Source of the DNA: Planctomycetota bacterium
GTDB lineage: Bacteria > Planctomycetota > Phycisphaerae > UBA1845 > PWPN01
Assembly: GCA_029550525.1 (NCBI GenBank)
Contig: JAKPHF010000062.1
Span: 186,001 to 250,000 of the forward strand
Length of the DNA stretch: 64,000 bases
Direction: 5' to 3'
In this document: piece after piece, positions 46,084-55,869 of the stretch
How positions within the stretch are numbered: the stretch's first letter is position 1
Layout: each line of letters begins with the position of its first letter
The notes under the pieces: model-generated
Told to the model about the DNA's origin: nothing
Database searches by the model: none
Seen by the model: only the letters and a program-made list of their open reading frames with translations
Position numbers and translations under genes: made by a program

Positions 46084-47244
46084 TTACCCCAGCGCCGCCC
46101 GCAAATCCGCCACCAGGTCATCCGGATGCTCGATGCCCAGTGACATGCGAACGGTGGACGGACTGATGCCGCCTTCCGTTCGGGCTTGCTCGGAGATGGA
46201 CGAGTGGCTCATGGTCCAGGGCTGCTCGATAAGCGACTCCACGCCGCCCAGCGACTCGGCCAGTGAGAACAACTCCAGTCGTGCGAAGAACTCGTCCAAG
46301 TTCACCTTGTCGAGATCCGCGTCGAAGCTGACCATGCCGCCGAAGCCGCGCATCTGCTTTTTCGCCAACGCATGGCCGGGATGCGTCTCGAGGCCGGGAT
46401 AGTAGACCTTCTTGACCTTGGGATGATCGGCCAGGAACCGAGCCACCGCCATGGCGTTGCGCTGATGGGCTTCCATCCGATAGGCTAACGTCTTGACGCC
46501 GCGGAGCACCAGCCAGGCATCGAAGGGCGAGCACGCCGTGCCCAGGGCGTTGACCAGGAACGCGATGCGTTCGCCGAGCTTGGCGTCGCGCGTGATGATC
46601 GCGCCGCCGACCACGTCGCTGTGCCCGTTGAGATACTTGGTGGTCGAGTGCACGACGATGTCCACACCGAACTCGAAGGGGCGCTGGAAATACGGGCTCA
46701 TGAACGTGTTGTCGGCGATGCTCAATAGCCCGTGCTCGCGAGCGACGGCGGTGATCGCAGCGATGTCCACGATATTCAACAGCGGGTTCGAGGGCGTCTC
46801 GATCAAAACCGCTTTCGTGTTTGGCCGGATCGCTTTGCGGACCTCGTCGGGGTCGCTCATGTTCACGAACGACGTCTCGACGCCGTGCGTCGGCAGGACC
46901 GTGTTCAGAAAGCGAATGGTCCCGCTGTAGATATCCTTGCCCGTGACGATGTGGTCGCCGGCCTTGAACAAGTATCCGAGCGTGGTGAACGTGGCCATGC
47001 CCGTACACGTGACCCACGCCCCGGTCCCGCCCTCCAGGGCGGCCAGGTTGTCGGCCAGGGCCTGCCGCGTCGGGTTGCCCGATCGCGTGTAGTCATAGCC
47101 CTTGTGCTGGCCGATTCGCTCGAACGCGAACGTCGAGGACGGATAGATGGGCGTGGTGACCGAATTGTACGCCGTGTCCTTGTACACGCCTTCATGAACG
47201 GACAGGGTTTCCAACCGGTACTCTCGTTGTTCCTTACGGCTCAT
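46084..47244 (-). CDS. PLP-dependent trans-sulfuration enzyme (cystathionine gamma-synthase/lyase family)
   Basis: 386 residues from the ATG at 47244 (GGAGAAC upstream); the open frame continues upstream without homology. Cys/Met-metabolism PLP family: YDYTRSGNPTR at about 50-60, IADNTF with the PLP-binding Asp178, and the Schiff-base Lys203 in VVHSTTKYLNGHSDVVGG. C-terminal SLGGVESLIEQPWTMSH is the usual substrate-site segment. It could be MetB, MetC, CTH or methionine gamma-lyase; sequence alone does not decide. Stands between an oxidoreductase and a sulfatase gene, with gaps of about 200 bases. Confidence 0.9.
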   Translation of the reverse strand: MSRKEQREYRLETLSVHEGVYKDTAYNSVTTPIYPSSTFAFERIGQHKGYDYTRSGNPTRQALADNLAALEGGTGAWVTCTGMATFTTLGYLFKAGDHIVTGKDIYSGTIRFLNTVLPTHGVETSFVNMSDPDEVRKAIRPNTKAVLIETPSNPLLNIVDIAAITAVAREHGLLSIADNTFMSPYFQRPFEFGVDIVVHSTTKYLNGHSDVVGGAIITRDAKLGERIAFLVNALGTACSPFDAWLVLRGVKTLAYRMEAHQRNAMAVARFLADHPKVKKVYYPGLETHPGHALAKKQMRGFGGMVSFDADLDKVNLDEFFARLELFSLAESLGGVESLIEQPWTMSHSSISEQARTEGGISPSTVRMSLGIEHPDDLVADLRAALG

Positions 47245-47439
47245 CAGCTTTGTTCTCCGGGCCCGCGGTGCATGAGGGTCAAAACGGTGGAAGAGTATAG
47301 TGACTTTGGCCCGGCGGTGCGAATAGCACGGCCCCGCGCCCCGGCAACGGCCTCGGCGTTCTAACGTCCAGGAGTGACAGCCTGCCCAAAGGGCACGCGT
47401 CGACAAGCGCCCCGCTTCCGCACACCTCGGCCGGCCACT

Positions 47440-48789
47440 CTACCCGCCTGCGACTTTGGGTCGCGGCTTGGGTTCGGGCATCCCGGCGAGTATTGCCCTG
47501 AACCGCTGCCGAGCCGCCTGTACTTCGGCGTCGGTTGAAGAGGTCACATCCCGATAGCCCGTGCCATCGCGCGACTCGCCGCAATCGAAGAACCGCGGCG
47601 GACGGCCGCCTCTGGGGATTTCAAGCAACCAGCGGTCGCTGCGCAGCACGCGGCCATCGTCCAGGAAGCTGTATATCCAGTCGCGATGACGGACGGTCTC
47701 GCCCCGCATGAGCGGCACCAGGCTCTTGCCGTCAAAAACCACGTCCTTCGGCAGTTGAACGCCGGCGAGTTCCGCCAGCGTGGGCATCATGTCGGTCAGG
47801 TCGCCCAGCGCGCGGGACGCCCCCTTCGCGGGCTTGACTCCCGGCCCCCACACGATGAACGGGACGCGGACCCCCTGCTCGGACACCTTGCCCTTGCCGC
47901 GGCCGCCCGTGCCGTTGTCCCCCACGAAAATCACCACGGTTTTGTCGGCCAAGCCCAGCGTCTCCAGCCCGGTACGCAGCCGACCCATGAGATGGTCGAG
48001 GTATTCGAGATTCGACTTGAAGCCCTCGGGCCGACGCTGGCTCGGATGCTCGGGATCCGGCGTCGGTTCCCACGGTGTGTGTGTCAGCACCGACGTGTGA
48101 TACACGAAAAAGCGCTCGTCCTTGTGCCTCCGGGCGAAGTCGAGGATGAAATCCAGGAACAGGTCGGGACCGTAGTCATCCGCCCGCGTCGGCAGGTATT
48201 TACCGTTCTCGACGATGCACGGATGCCAGAACCGTGCGGTCTTGGTGCCGTTCTTGCCCTCATGCCGCCCCGTATGAACCACGCCGTCGGGCAGATTGTG
48301 CGTGTAGGCCCACATCCGGTACTCGTCGAAGCCGCAATCGTGAACGAGCGTGGGAATCTTGCCGGGCAACTGCCACTTGCCAGCCAGGGCCGTGACGTAA
48401 CCGGCCGACTTCATCAGGTCGCCGATGGTGAAGTGGTTGGCGATCTCGTACTGCGGCGAGTCCTTGGCCGGCTTGAAGGCCTCGTTGTTCATGCCCAGGT
48501 AGCCGTTGCGGAAGCCGTACTGCCCGGTCATGAGGCAAACCCGGGTCGGCGTGCACAGCGGCGTCGCATAGAACGTGTCGAGTCGCAGGCCCTGCTCGGC
48601 CATGCGATCGAGGTTGGGCGTACGGTGCTCGGTGTTGCCGTAGCAGCCCAGCTCGGCCGCCCCCAGGTCGTCGGCCAGCACCAGGATCACGTTGGGTCGA
48701 TCGGCGCCCGCGGCCTGCAGCGGCGTGCCCGCAAGTCCGACGGCCCCGATCATCACCAGCCCGATTGAAGCAACAGGGGTTCGCGTCAT
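47440..48789 (-). CDS. Secreted type I (formylglycine) sulfatase
   Basis: 449 residues. Signal peptide 1-28. Metal site D40-D41 in LVLADDLGAAELGCYG, catalytic C79-T-P-T-R (C-x-P-x-R, the Cys is converted to formylglycine), then LMTGQYGFRNGY. The later GDNGTGGRGKGKVSEQGVRVPFIV segment holds the second metal-ligand set. It removes sulfate esters from glycans or steroids outside the cytoplasm. A maturing enzyme (anSME or FGE) is not in the window. Sulfatases are numerous in planctomycetes. Confidence 0.93.
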   Translation of the reverse strand: MTRTPVASIGLVMIGAVGLAGTPLQAAGADRPNVILVLADDLGAAELGCYGNTEHRTPNLDRMAEQGLRLDTFYATPLCTPTRVCLMTGQYGFRNGYLGMNNEAFKPAKDSPQYEIANHFTIGDLMKSAGYVTALAGKWQLPGKIPTLVHDCGFDEYRMWAYTHNLPDGVVHTGRHEGKNGTKTARFWHPCIVENGKYLPTRADDYGPDLFLDFILDFARRHKDERFFVYHTSVLTHTPWEPTPDPEHPSQRRPEGFKSNLEYLDHLMGRLRTGLETLGLADKTVVIFVGDNGTGGRGKGKVSEQGVRVPFIVWGPGVKPAKGASRALGDLTDMMPTLAELAGVQLPKDVVFDGKSLVPLMRGETVRHRDWIYSFLDDGRVLRSDRWLLEIPRGGRPPRFFDCGESRDGTGYRDVTSSTDAEVQAARQRFRAILAGMPEPKPRPKVAGG

Positions 48790-48888
48790 AACGGTGCATT
48801 ATGTGCCGGGAGACGGGTTGCACGCCAGGGCTTTACGTTTTCTGTCCGTGCCGCGAAGAGGCAAGCTCGGTCCATCCGTTCCCCGCGT

Positions 48889-48978
48889 GCCGCGTCCATC
48901 CTTCTCTCCCACTCCCCCCTCATTTCTTCCTCGCCGCGTCATCCTTCTCTCCCCACCCCTCGCCGCGTCGATCCTCGC
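48889..48978. repeat. Imperfect direct repeat in the divergent gap before the ABC exporter
   Basis: Units built from CGCGTC, ATCCTTCTCTCCC and AC occur at about 48889-48912 and 48934-48956, with a third partial unit CGCCGCGTCGATCC at 48961. The same CCTTCTCTCCCCAC string occurs once more near 53742. Confidence 0.5.
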
Positions 48979-49023
48979 CCCGCGCTCGCCGGGGGGCGCG
49001 CTTGCGGGTATATTACGCCGCCT

Positions 49024-51267
49024 ATGGATATTGCCGGCACCATCGCAACGGAAGCGGAAATACGTCATCGCAAGAAGATGGCCTCGTCGTTCGGGCCGTT
49101 CAAGCGGCTCCTCGGCTACGTCTGGCCGCAAAAGCGCTACCTGATCCCCGCCGTCAGTTGCATCATCCTGATGGCGGTCACCTACTCGTTCAGCCTGGGC
49201 TCCATCCCGTTCATTCTGACCGTCCTCATGCGGCCGCAGGGCCTGCACGGCTGGGTCGCACAAACGGCGATAGAGCAACAACTTAAGGCGACTTTTGGCG
49301 TGCATTCGTGGCGTGACGCCGACGTGCCCGGCATCAAAGACGGCACCGTCAAGGTCACCGAGGTCAAGGACGATTCCCCGCTGCTGAAGGCGGGCATCCC
49401 TGGCGGAGCCTTCATCCTCGCCGTTAACGGCCAAACCGGAAAGGCGGCCGAGATCTTCAAAGCCATGGTCCAGGCCGGCGACACGATGCAAATCACGTAC
49501 CGCCTGCCTACCGACTTGGCCGTCGAGACCACACCGGCACCGGTGACACCGGCCGCCGGCGAGCCTGCCGAGCCGGTCTATGTCACCCGCCAGACGACCG
49601 TCAAACCCAAGCCCATGGACGCCCGGTACCGGGCCGGCCTCTGGGCGGTGTCGTTCATCCCGGGCGGTACCAAGCCGGAAGAAAAATGGCGTACGCTGAT
49701 CTCGGTCCTGGCCGTGCTGATGACGCTCGTGCTCATCGGCAACATTGCCCGCTTCTGGGCGGAGTACCTGACCGTCCTGGTCAACTGCCGGGCGATCATG
49801 GACATCCGGCGCGAAATGTACGCGCACATTCTCAAACTGCCGCTCAGCCACTTCAGCCGCCACACCACGGACACCATGAACCGCGTCCAGGTGGACACCA
49901 ACGACATCTTCCGCGGCTTGAGCAACTTCTTCGAGAAAGTGATCACCGAGCCGTTCAAAGCGCTCGGCGTAACCATCGTGGCGTTCACTTGGGACTGGAA
50001 GATGACGCTCGGCGTCATGGTAGCCACGCCCGTGGCCGCCTTGCTCATCCGTACGCTGGGCAAGCGCATTCGCCGAGCCAACCGCCGAGCCCTGCAAAGC
50101 TACGCCAAGATGCTGGGCGCACTCGAAAGCACGCTCACCGGCATGCGAGTGGTCAAGGGCTACGGACGCGAGAACTACGAGCGCAAGCGGCTGTTCAACA
50201 TCGACCGCGGCGTCTTGCGCCAACAGTTGAAGATGGGCCGAACCGAGGCTCTCGCCTCACCGGCCCTGGAGCTGCTCGCCTTTGTCGCCATCACCGGAGC
50301 GATCCTGTACTTCGGCCATGGCATCCTGCTGAAGGAAGGCGAAGCCGACGTCACTCACTTCATCACCATGATCGTGCTGCTGGCGGCCATTCTCGATCCG
50401 GTGCGGAAGCTGACCACCGTGTACCCCAAGATCCAGCGGGCCAACGCCGCCGCCGAGCGCGTCTTCGAGATCATCGACAGCCCCAGCGAGTACGCCCAGG
50501 ACGCGGGCAAACCGCGGATCAAGCCGCTGCGGGACTCCATCCAGTTCGAGAACGTCACCTTCTACTATCCCGAGGCGACGCGGCCGGCCGTCCGCAACGT
50601 ATCGCTGACCGTCAAACGCGGCGAGATCGTCGCTCTGGTGGGTGCCAACGGCTCGGGCAAGACCACGCTGGTCAGCCTCCTACCGCGCTTCTTCCCCATC
50701 ACCAGCGGCCGCATCCTCATCGACGGCCAGGACATCAACGAGGTCTCGCTCCGATCGCTGCGCGAGCAGTTCAGCCTCATCACGCAGGACACCGTCATCT
50801 TCCCCGACACCATCCGGGCCAACATCGCCTACGGCAAGATGGGTGCGTCGCAGGAGGAAATCGAGGAGGCCGCCCGCAAAGCCTTCGCCGACGAGTTCAT
50901 TCGCCAGATGCCCGAGGGCTACGACACCGTGGTCGGCGAGCACGGAGCCACGCTGTCCGGCGGCCAAAAGCAGCGAATCTCCATTGCCCGGGCCATCCTT
51001 CGTAATGCCCCCATCACCATCTTCGACGAGGCGACCAGCCAGGTGGACAGCGAGTCGGAGATGAAGATCCACAATGCGCTGGACCTGTTCCTCAAGGACC
51101 GCACGGCGTTCATCATCGCTCACCGGTTCAGCACCATCGCCAACGCCCACCGCATCGTGGTCATGGACGGCGGCGAGGTGGTGGCCATCGGCAAGCACGA
51201 CGAGTTGCTGCAGAGCTGCCCCATGTACGTGCGCCTGTACGAAAACCAGTTCCGCAATCCGGGATAG
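49024..51267 (+). CDS. ABC exporter (MsbA-like half-transporter) with PDZ-like domain between TM1 and TM2
   Basis: 747 residues, about 165 more than usual for MsbA-type half-transporters. TM1 at about 39-62; then residues about 84-165 contain a PDZ-like fold, with the core VTEVKDDSPLLKAGIPGGAFILAVNGQ (conserved SP-x-x-x-AG and NG); then TM2 at about 225-247. Because the N-terminus is inside, this insertion should be on the periplasmic side. The ATPase domain has Walker A GANGSGKTT (about 540), signature LSGGQKQ (about 643) and Walker B ITIFDEAT. It probably exports lipids, polysaccharide intermediates or peptides; with lptB elsewhere in the window, a cell-envelope role is possible. Confidence 0.9.
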   Translation: MDIAGTIATEAEIRHRKKMASSFGPFKRLLGYVWPQKRYLIPAVSCIILMAVTYSFSLGSIPFILTVLMRPQGLHGWVAQTAIEQQLKATFGVHSWRDADVPGIKDGTVKVTEVKDDSPLLKAGIPGGAFILAVNGQTGKAAEIFKAMVQAGDTMQITYRLPTDLAVETTPAPVTPAAGEPAEPVYVTRQTTVKPKPMDARYRAGLWAVSFIPGGTKPEEKWRTLISVLAVLMTLVLIGNIARFWAEYLTVLVNCRAIMDIRREMYAHILKLPLSHFSRHTTDTMNRVQVDTNDIFRGLSNFFEKVITEPFKALGVTIVAFTWDWKMTLGVMVATPVAALLIRTLGKRIRRANRRALQSYAKMLGALESTLTGMRVVKGYGRENYERKRLFNIDRGVLRQQLKMGRTEALASPALELLAFVAITGAILYFGHGILLKEGEADVTHFITMIVLLAAILDPVRKLTTVYPKIQRANAAAERVFEIIDSPSEYAQDAGKPRIKPLRDSIQFENVTFYYPEATRPAVRNVSLTVKRGEIVALVGANGSGKTTLVSLLPRFFPITSGRILIDGQDINEVSLRSLREQFSLITQDTVIFPDTIRANIAYGKMGASQEEIEEAARKAFADEFIRQMPEGYDTVVGEHGATLSGGQKQRISIARAILRNAPITIFDEATSQVDSESEMKIHNALDLFLKDRTAFIIAHRFSTIANAHRIVVMDGGEVVAIGKHDELLQSCPMYVRLYENQFRNPG

Positions 51268-51348
51268 GATCTGACGCGTCGGTTGGGCTCACCGACCCGA
51301 CGGGGACGTGTGTTTGACTCCCCTGTGGGTTAGCGTATCCTTATTTTC

Positions 51349-53052
51349 GTGAACATCCGACTGCCCAAAACGGTTCGGAGCATGCGGCGCGTCCAAACCA
51401 TCGCCCGCGTCCTGACCCATCACGGCCTCGGCCACCTGGTCGACCGGCTGCATCTGAGTCGATACGTTCCGCTCCCCAAACGGTGGAAGCCGGTGCCCGT
51501 CGAACCCGTCGTGGACGCCAGTCTCGGGCGTCGGTTGGCCGCCGCATTCCAGGAGCTCGGGCCGACCTTCGTGAAGTTCGGCCAGATGCTCTCGACACGT
51601 CCCGACCTTGTCGCCCCTGACATCGCCGCCGAACTGTCCAAGCTTCAGGACCAGGTTCCGCCGTTCGATACCGCCCTGGCCCGCCAGATTATCGAGCGCG
51701 ATCTCGGGGCCCCCATCGAACGCTGCTTCCGCAGCTTCGAACCCGAGCCCTTCGCCAGCGGCTCCATCGCTCAGGTCTACAAAGCGGTGATCCGAGGCAA
51801 GGGCGGCCGGCCCGATCAACCGGTGGTGGTCAAGGTCAAACGACCGGACATCGAAGACGTCGTCCGCCTCGACATGACCATCCTGCGATGGATTGCCGAG
51901 CTGGCCGAGCGAGTAACGCCCGAATCCGCCAGTTATCAGCCGAAGATGATCGTCGAGGAGTTCGAGCGGACCATCCTTCGCGAGATGGACCTGATCAACG
52001 AAGCGGCCACCATCACGCGATTCAGCGAGGCCTTCGGCGAAGATCCGTTTTTCCGCCTGCCCCGCGTGCACTGGGAATGCACCGGACCGTCAGTGCTCAC
52101 GCTCGACTGGCTGGAAGGGACGAGCCTCAAGGTGTTGCTCGCCCGCGACGACGAACGCGTGGACCGCAAGGTGCTCGCCGATCGGCTGGCCCGGGCGTTC
52201 GTGCGGCAATTCTTCGAGTTAGGCATCTTTCACGCCGACCCGCATCCCGGCAACCTGCTGATCACGCCGCCGGCCACCATCGGTCTGATCGACTTCGGCC
52301 TGACCGGCCAAATCGATGAGGAGATGCTGAGCCAACTGGTGATCGCGCTGACGGCCGCTCTCACCCGCGAGGGCGACGTGCTCGTTGAGATTCTCGCCGA
52401 CATGAACGCGTTGACCGACGCGACCGACCACCGTCAGCTCCGGCGCGAGTTCATGGAGCTGGTGGACAAGTACTACGGTCTCCCCCTGCACCGATTCGAT
52501 CTCCAGACGCTCTTCTACGAGATCACCGGGCTCATTCAGCGAAACCACGTGACCTTGCCCCGCGAATTCGTCCTCATGGGCAAGGCCCTCGTGCAGATCG
52601 GCGGCATCGGCCTGCAGTTGGACCCGCAGCTCGACCTGCTGGCGCTCATCCGCCCGAGAATTCGCGATCTGGTCGCCAAGCGTTTCGCCCCCTCACGGCT
52701 TCTGCGATCGGCGACCGTCTCGGGCTGGCATTTGCTCAATATCCTCAAGGTCGCCCCTACGCAGATGCGGGACGTCTTTCGTCGCGTCGCCCGCGGCCAA
52801 TGGCAGGTCCACATCCGCCACCAGAATCTAGACGATCTGGCCCATGAGATCGACCGGGCCAGCAATCGGCTGGGCGTCTCCATCATCGTCGCCGCCGTGA
52901 TCGTCGGCAGCTCGTTGATCATCGGAAATGAGACTCGGGTTCCGCTGCTGGGTCTGCCGCTGGCCATCATCGGCGCCTTCGGCTACATCTTCGCTGCTAT
53001 CATGGGCCTTTGGCTCGTGGTCAACATGATCCGCAGCGGCAAACTGTCCTGA
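51349..53052 (+). CDS. UbiB/AarF/ABC1 family atypical kinase
   Basis: 567 residues from a GTG at 51349 with no clear ribosome site; an ATG at 51382 is the alternative. The KxGQ-type motif FVKFGQMLSTRPDLVAPDIAAELSKLQD, the alanine-rich loop PFASGSIAQVYKA, and the catalytic/metal motifs GIFHADPHPGNLL and IGLIDFGLTG are all present. Two membrane helices at the C-terminus (SIIVAAVIVGSSLII and GAFGYIFAAIMGLWLVV). Family members support quinone synthesis or lipid homeostasis through ATPase activity. It follows the ABC exporter gene, 81 bases apart, and may be in one transcript. Confidence 0.93.
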   Translation: MNIRLPKTVRSMRRVQTIARVLTHHGLGHLVDRLHLSRYVPLPKRWKPVPVEPVVDASLGRRLAAAFQELGPTFVKFGQMLSTRPDLVAPDIAAELSKLQDQVPPFDTALARQIIERDLGAPIERCFRSFEPEPFASGSIAQVYKAVIRGKGGRPDQPVVVKVKRPDIEDVVRLDMTILRWIAELAERVTPESASYQPKMIVEEFERTILREMDLINEAATITRFSEAFGEDPFFRLPRVHWECTGPSVLTLDWLEGTSLKVLLARDDERVDRKVLADRLARAFVRQFFELGIFHADPHPGNLLITPPATIGLIDFGLTGQIDEEMLSQLVIALTAALTREGDVLVEILADMNALTDATDHRQLRREFMELVDKYYGLPLHRFDLQTLFYEITGLIQRNHVTLPREFVLMGKALVQIGGIGLQLDPQLDLLALIRPRIRDLVAKRFAPSRLLRSATVSGWHLLNILKVAPTQMRDVFRRVARGQWQVHIRHQNLDDLAHEIDRASNRLGVSIIVAAVIVGSSLIIGNETRVPLLGLPLAIIGAFGYIFAAIMGLWLVVNMIRSGKLS

Positions 53053-53272
53053 TTTGTGGGCGAAGCCGAGCAAGCCCTCCAACCAAACGCCTCGCCGCCC
53101 GCCCGGAAGCAACTTCATGCACCCGCCCCGCGATTCCTCGGGGGTTTCCGGACATGGTTGTCCGCATCGGTTTTGCCGGCAAAACGGGGCTTCTCAGGGC
53201 CCCCTTCCTCCCCAAATCCATCCTGCTTTAGGTTTCGACCGGATAAATAGTTAAAATTTGTGACCTTTCAAT

Positions 53273-53334
53273 TTGATTTCCCACCCGGCGAATTCTACTA
53301 ATTAGATGGAAGCTGTCGTGTCCCCTTTCAACGG
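53273..53334 (+). promoter_or_regulatory. Possible promoter of a short transcript
   Basis: -35-like TTGATT (53273-53278), 17-base spacer, -10-like TACTAA (53296-53301), then about 30 bases to a strong terminator. This would give an RNA of about 60-65 nt. The surrounding 53053-53545 (493 bases) holds no protein gene. Confidence 0.3.
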
Positions 53335-53369
53335 CCCCGTGTCTCTCGCGAGAGAGGCACGGGGTTTTT
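53335..53369 (+). terminator. Strong intrinsic terminator
   Basis: CCCCGTGTCTCTC (53335-53347), loop GCGA, GAGAGGCACGGGG (53352-53364), then TTTTT: a 13-bp stem with one G-T pair. It ends transcription 283 bases past the UbiB stop, or the short RNA proposed just upstream. Confidence 0.9.
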
Positions 53370-53545
53370 ATTGGTCCGGGGCGAACCGTCGCGATGCTGC
53401 CACCACACGACCGTCGGGGACGGTCGTCCGTAGCAGCGGCGGATCGATCCAGTTTTGGCCGAGGCGACTTGTCAATCCGGCAGATTTTGAATATCTTACG
53501 AGACTCACCGGTCAATCCCTCGGGATGGTGGACCGGGTTATCGCC

Positions 53546-53617
53546 GCCGGCGTAGCTCAGCGGTAGAGCACGGCTTTCGTAAAGCTGAGGTCAAGGGTTC
53601 AAATCCCTTCGCCGGCT
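53546..53617 (+). tRNA. tRNA-Thr (anticodon CGT)
   Basis: 72 bases forming a full cloverleaf: acceptor GCCGGCG/CGCCGGC, D arm GCTC-AGCGGTA-GAGC, anticodon stem CGGCT/AGCTG with loop TTCGTAA, T arm AAGGG-TTCAAAT-CCCTT, discriminator T. CCA is not encoded. Reads ACG codons. Confidence 0.97.
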
Positions 53618-53801
53618 GTTTCCCGACGGCATGATTGGCGCGGTTCGACCCGGACGAAAGTTCTGCGCGCGAGGGTCGGCGTGCGAGGTCGGGATGCCTC
53701 GGCCCCGGGATCCGTCGGCCCGCCACTGCGGCCCTCCTCCTTCTCTCCCCACTGCCGTAACTGGTTGATTTCGCGCGGGTTGGTGCGTAGCCTAGCCGTG
53801 C

Positions 53802-54287
53802 ATGAGCATCGATCGAGTGGGTATCGGGACGGATCTGCATCGGCTCGCCGCCGGACGCCGGCTGGTTTTGGGTCACGTGCCCATCGAGTACGATAAGGGG
53901 CCGGTCGGTCACAGCGACGGTGACGTCGTGCTGCACGCCATCATCGACGCCCTGGCCGGGGCCGCGGGGCTGCCCGACATAGGCGAGATGTTCCCGGACA
54001 CCGATCCGGCCTACAAAGACGCCGACAGCGGCCGGCTGTTGACGGCGGCTCTTGAGCGGCTCGCCCAGGCGGGGTATGCCGTGGTCAATGTGGATGTGAC
54101 CATCCACGCCGAACGCCCCAAGCTGAGCCCGCATAAAGCGGCCATTCGCGCCGAGGTTGCCCGGCTCCTGGGCGTGGATGTCCAAGCCGTCAGCATCAAG
54201 GCCAAGACGAACGAGGGTATGGACGCGGTCGGACGAGGAGAAGCCATCGCGTGTACGGTGGTGGCGGGAATCAAAAGAACGCGATAA
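53802..54287 (+). CDS. ispF: 2-C-methyl-D-erythritol 2,4-cyclodiphosphate synthase
   Basis: 161 residues, normal length. Zinc ligands in GTDLHRL (D-x-H) and HSDGDVVLHAI; substrate segments FPDTDPAYKDADS and TNEGMDAVGRGEAI. It makes the cyclic diphosphate intermediate of the non-mevalonate isoprenoid pathway. Followed by cysS after 45 bases, a pairing also seen elsewhere. Confidence 0.97.
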   Translation: MSIDRVGIGTDLHRLAAGRRLVLGHVPIEYDKGPVGHSDGDVVLHAIIDALAGAAGLPDIGEMFPDTDPAYKDADSGRLLTAALERLAQAGYAVVNVDVTIHAERPKLSPHKAAIRAEVARLLGVDVQAVSIKAKTNEGMDAVGRGEAIACTVVAGIKRTR

Positions 54288-54332
54288 CACGGCGCCGCCG
54301 TGAAGCAGTGCCTGTCATAACCCGAGCGGACT

Positions 54333-55832
54333 ATGAGCTTACGAATCTATAACACGCTTTCGCAGAAGAAGGAAGAATTTCGTCCGGTCCACCCGGGCAA
54401 GGTCGGCATGTACGTATGCGGCCCGACCGTCTACAAGCCGAGCCACATCGGCCACGCCGTCGGTCCCATTATCTTCGACACCGTCAAGCGATGGCTGGTG
54501 CACAAGGGCTATGAAGTCACCTGGGTGGTCAACATCACCGACGTGGACGACAAGCTCATCGTCGAGGCCAAGGCCCAGAACACCACCGTGCCCGAACTGG
54601 CCGAGCGCGTCACCAAGAGCTATCTCGAGGCACTCGAGCAACTGGGCGTGCGCGGCATCGACCACATGCCCAAGGCCAGCGAGCACATTCCCGAAATCAT
54701 CGACATGTGCCAGCGGCTGATCGCCAAGAACGCGGCCTACGTCTCGGGCGGCGACGTCTACTTCGACATCACGGCGGCCCGCGACTACCTTAAACTCTCG
54801 CACCGCAAGGCCGAAGAGCAGCAGGCGGGCACGCGGCAACTGGCCAGCGGCGAAAAGCGCAACCCCGGCGATTTCGCCCTGTGGAAAGCGGCCAAGCCCG
54901 ACGAACCGCCGGAGGTGCAGTACGACTCGCCGTGGGGCAAAGGCCGGCCTGGCTGGCACATCGAGTGCTCGGCCATGAGCAGCAAGTACCTCGGCCAACC
55001 CTTCGACATTCACGGCGGCGGGCGGGATCTCATCCACCCGCATCATGACAACGAAATCGCCCAGAGCGAAACTTGCTGCGACAAGCCGTTCGCCAACTAC
55101 TGGATGCACAACGGGCTGACCACGTTCAACACCAAGAAGGTCAGCAAGTCCGATCCGGAGATGGCCCGCATCATGGACCAGCTCGTGCTGGGCAACCTGC
55201 TGAAGAAATACCCCGCCGAGCTGCTGCGGTTCGTGGTGCTCAGCACACATTACCGGCGGCCCATTGAATTCAGCGACGAGGAGATCGCGGCCAAAAAGAA
55301 GGGCCTGGAGTCGTTCTACCGACTGTTCGAACGTATCGAGCGGATCACCGGCCAGGACCCGTATGCGGGCGGACCGACGCTCGATCAGCTTCAGGCCGGT
55401 GGCGTGGACGCGTTCAAGAAGATCTGCGCGGACTTCCAGGACCGCTTCGCCGAAGCCATGGATGACGACTTCAACACCGGGGCTGCCATCGGCGTGCTGT
55501 TCGAAATGGTGCCGGCGATCAACCGCTTCATCGACGAGCACCAGCTCGAAGCCGGTGGCAACGGCGAGATGAAGGCGGTGGCCATGGCGTCGGTGCAGAG
55601 CTTGCGGGCTATGGGCGGCTTCCTGGGCTTGTTCGAGCGACGGCCGCCTGCCTCGGCGGAGTCGTCCGGCGAGCTGGTCGAATCGCTCATGGACGTGCTG
55701 ATCAGCGTGCGCGCCGAGGCCCGCAAAGCCAAACAATACGCACTGTCGGACCTCATCCGTGACCGGCTGGGCGCGCTGGGCATCACGCTCGAGGACCGGC
55801 CCGGCGGAACCGTGTGGCGCAAAACGGACTGA
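54333..55832 (+). CDS. cysS: Cysteinyl-tRNA synthetase
   Basis: 499 residues. Class I synthetase: zinc ligand C29 in MYVCGPTVY, HIGH motif as SHIGHAVGP (about 38-41), ECSAMSSKYLG and HGGGRDLIHPHHDNEIAQSE with the other zinc ligands, and the KMSKS loop as KVSKS at about 269-273. The DALR-like anticodon-binding region is C-terminal. KVSKS differs from the usual KMSKS at the second residue, a tolerated position. Confidence 0.97.
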   Translation: MSLRIYNTLSQKKEEFRPVHPGKVGMYVCGPTVYKPSHIGHAVGPIIFDTVKRWLVHKGYEVTWVVNITDVDDKLIVEAKAQNTTVPELAERVTKSYLEALEQLGVRGIDHMPKASEHIPEIIDMCQRLIAKNAAYVSGGDVYFDITAARDYLKLSHRKAEEQQAGTRQLASGEKRNPGDFALWKAAKPDEPPEVQYDSPWGKGRPGWHIECSAMSSKYLGQPFDIHGGGRDLIHPHHDNEIAQSETCCDKPFANYWMHNGLTTFNTKKVSKSDPEMARIMDQLVLGNLLKKYPAELLRFVVLSTHYRRPIEFSDEEIAAKKKGLESFYRLFERIERITGQDPYAGGPTLDQLQAGGVDAFKKICADFQDRFAEAMDDDFNTGAAIGVLFEMVPAINRFIDEHQLEAGGNGEMKAVAMASVQSLRAMGGFLGLFERRPPASAESSGELVESLMDVLISVRAEARKAKQYALSDLIRDRLGALGITLEDRPGGTVWRKTD

Positions 55833-55869
55833 AACCCGATATAGTGCGTGTGATTCCGTGACGTTGAGC

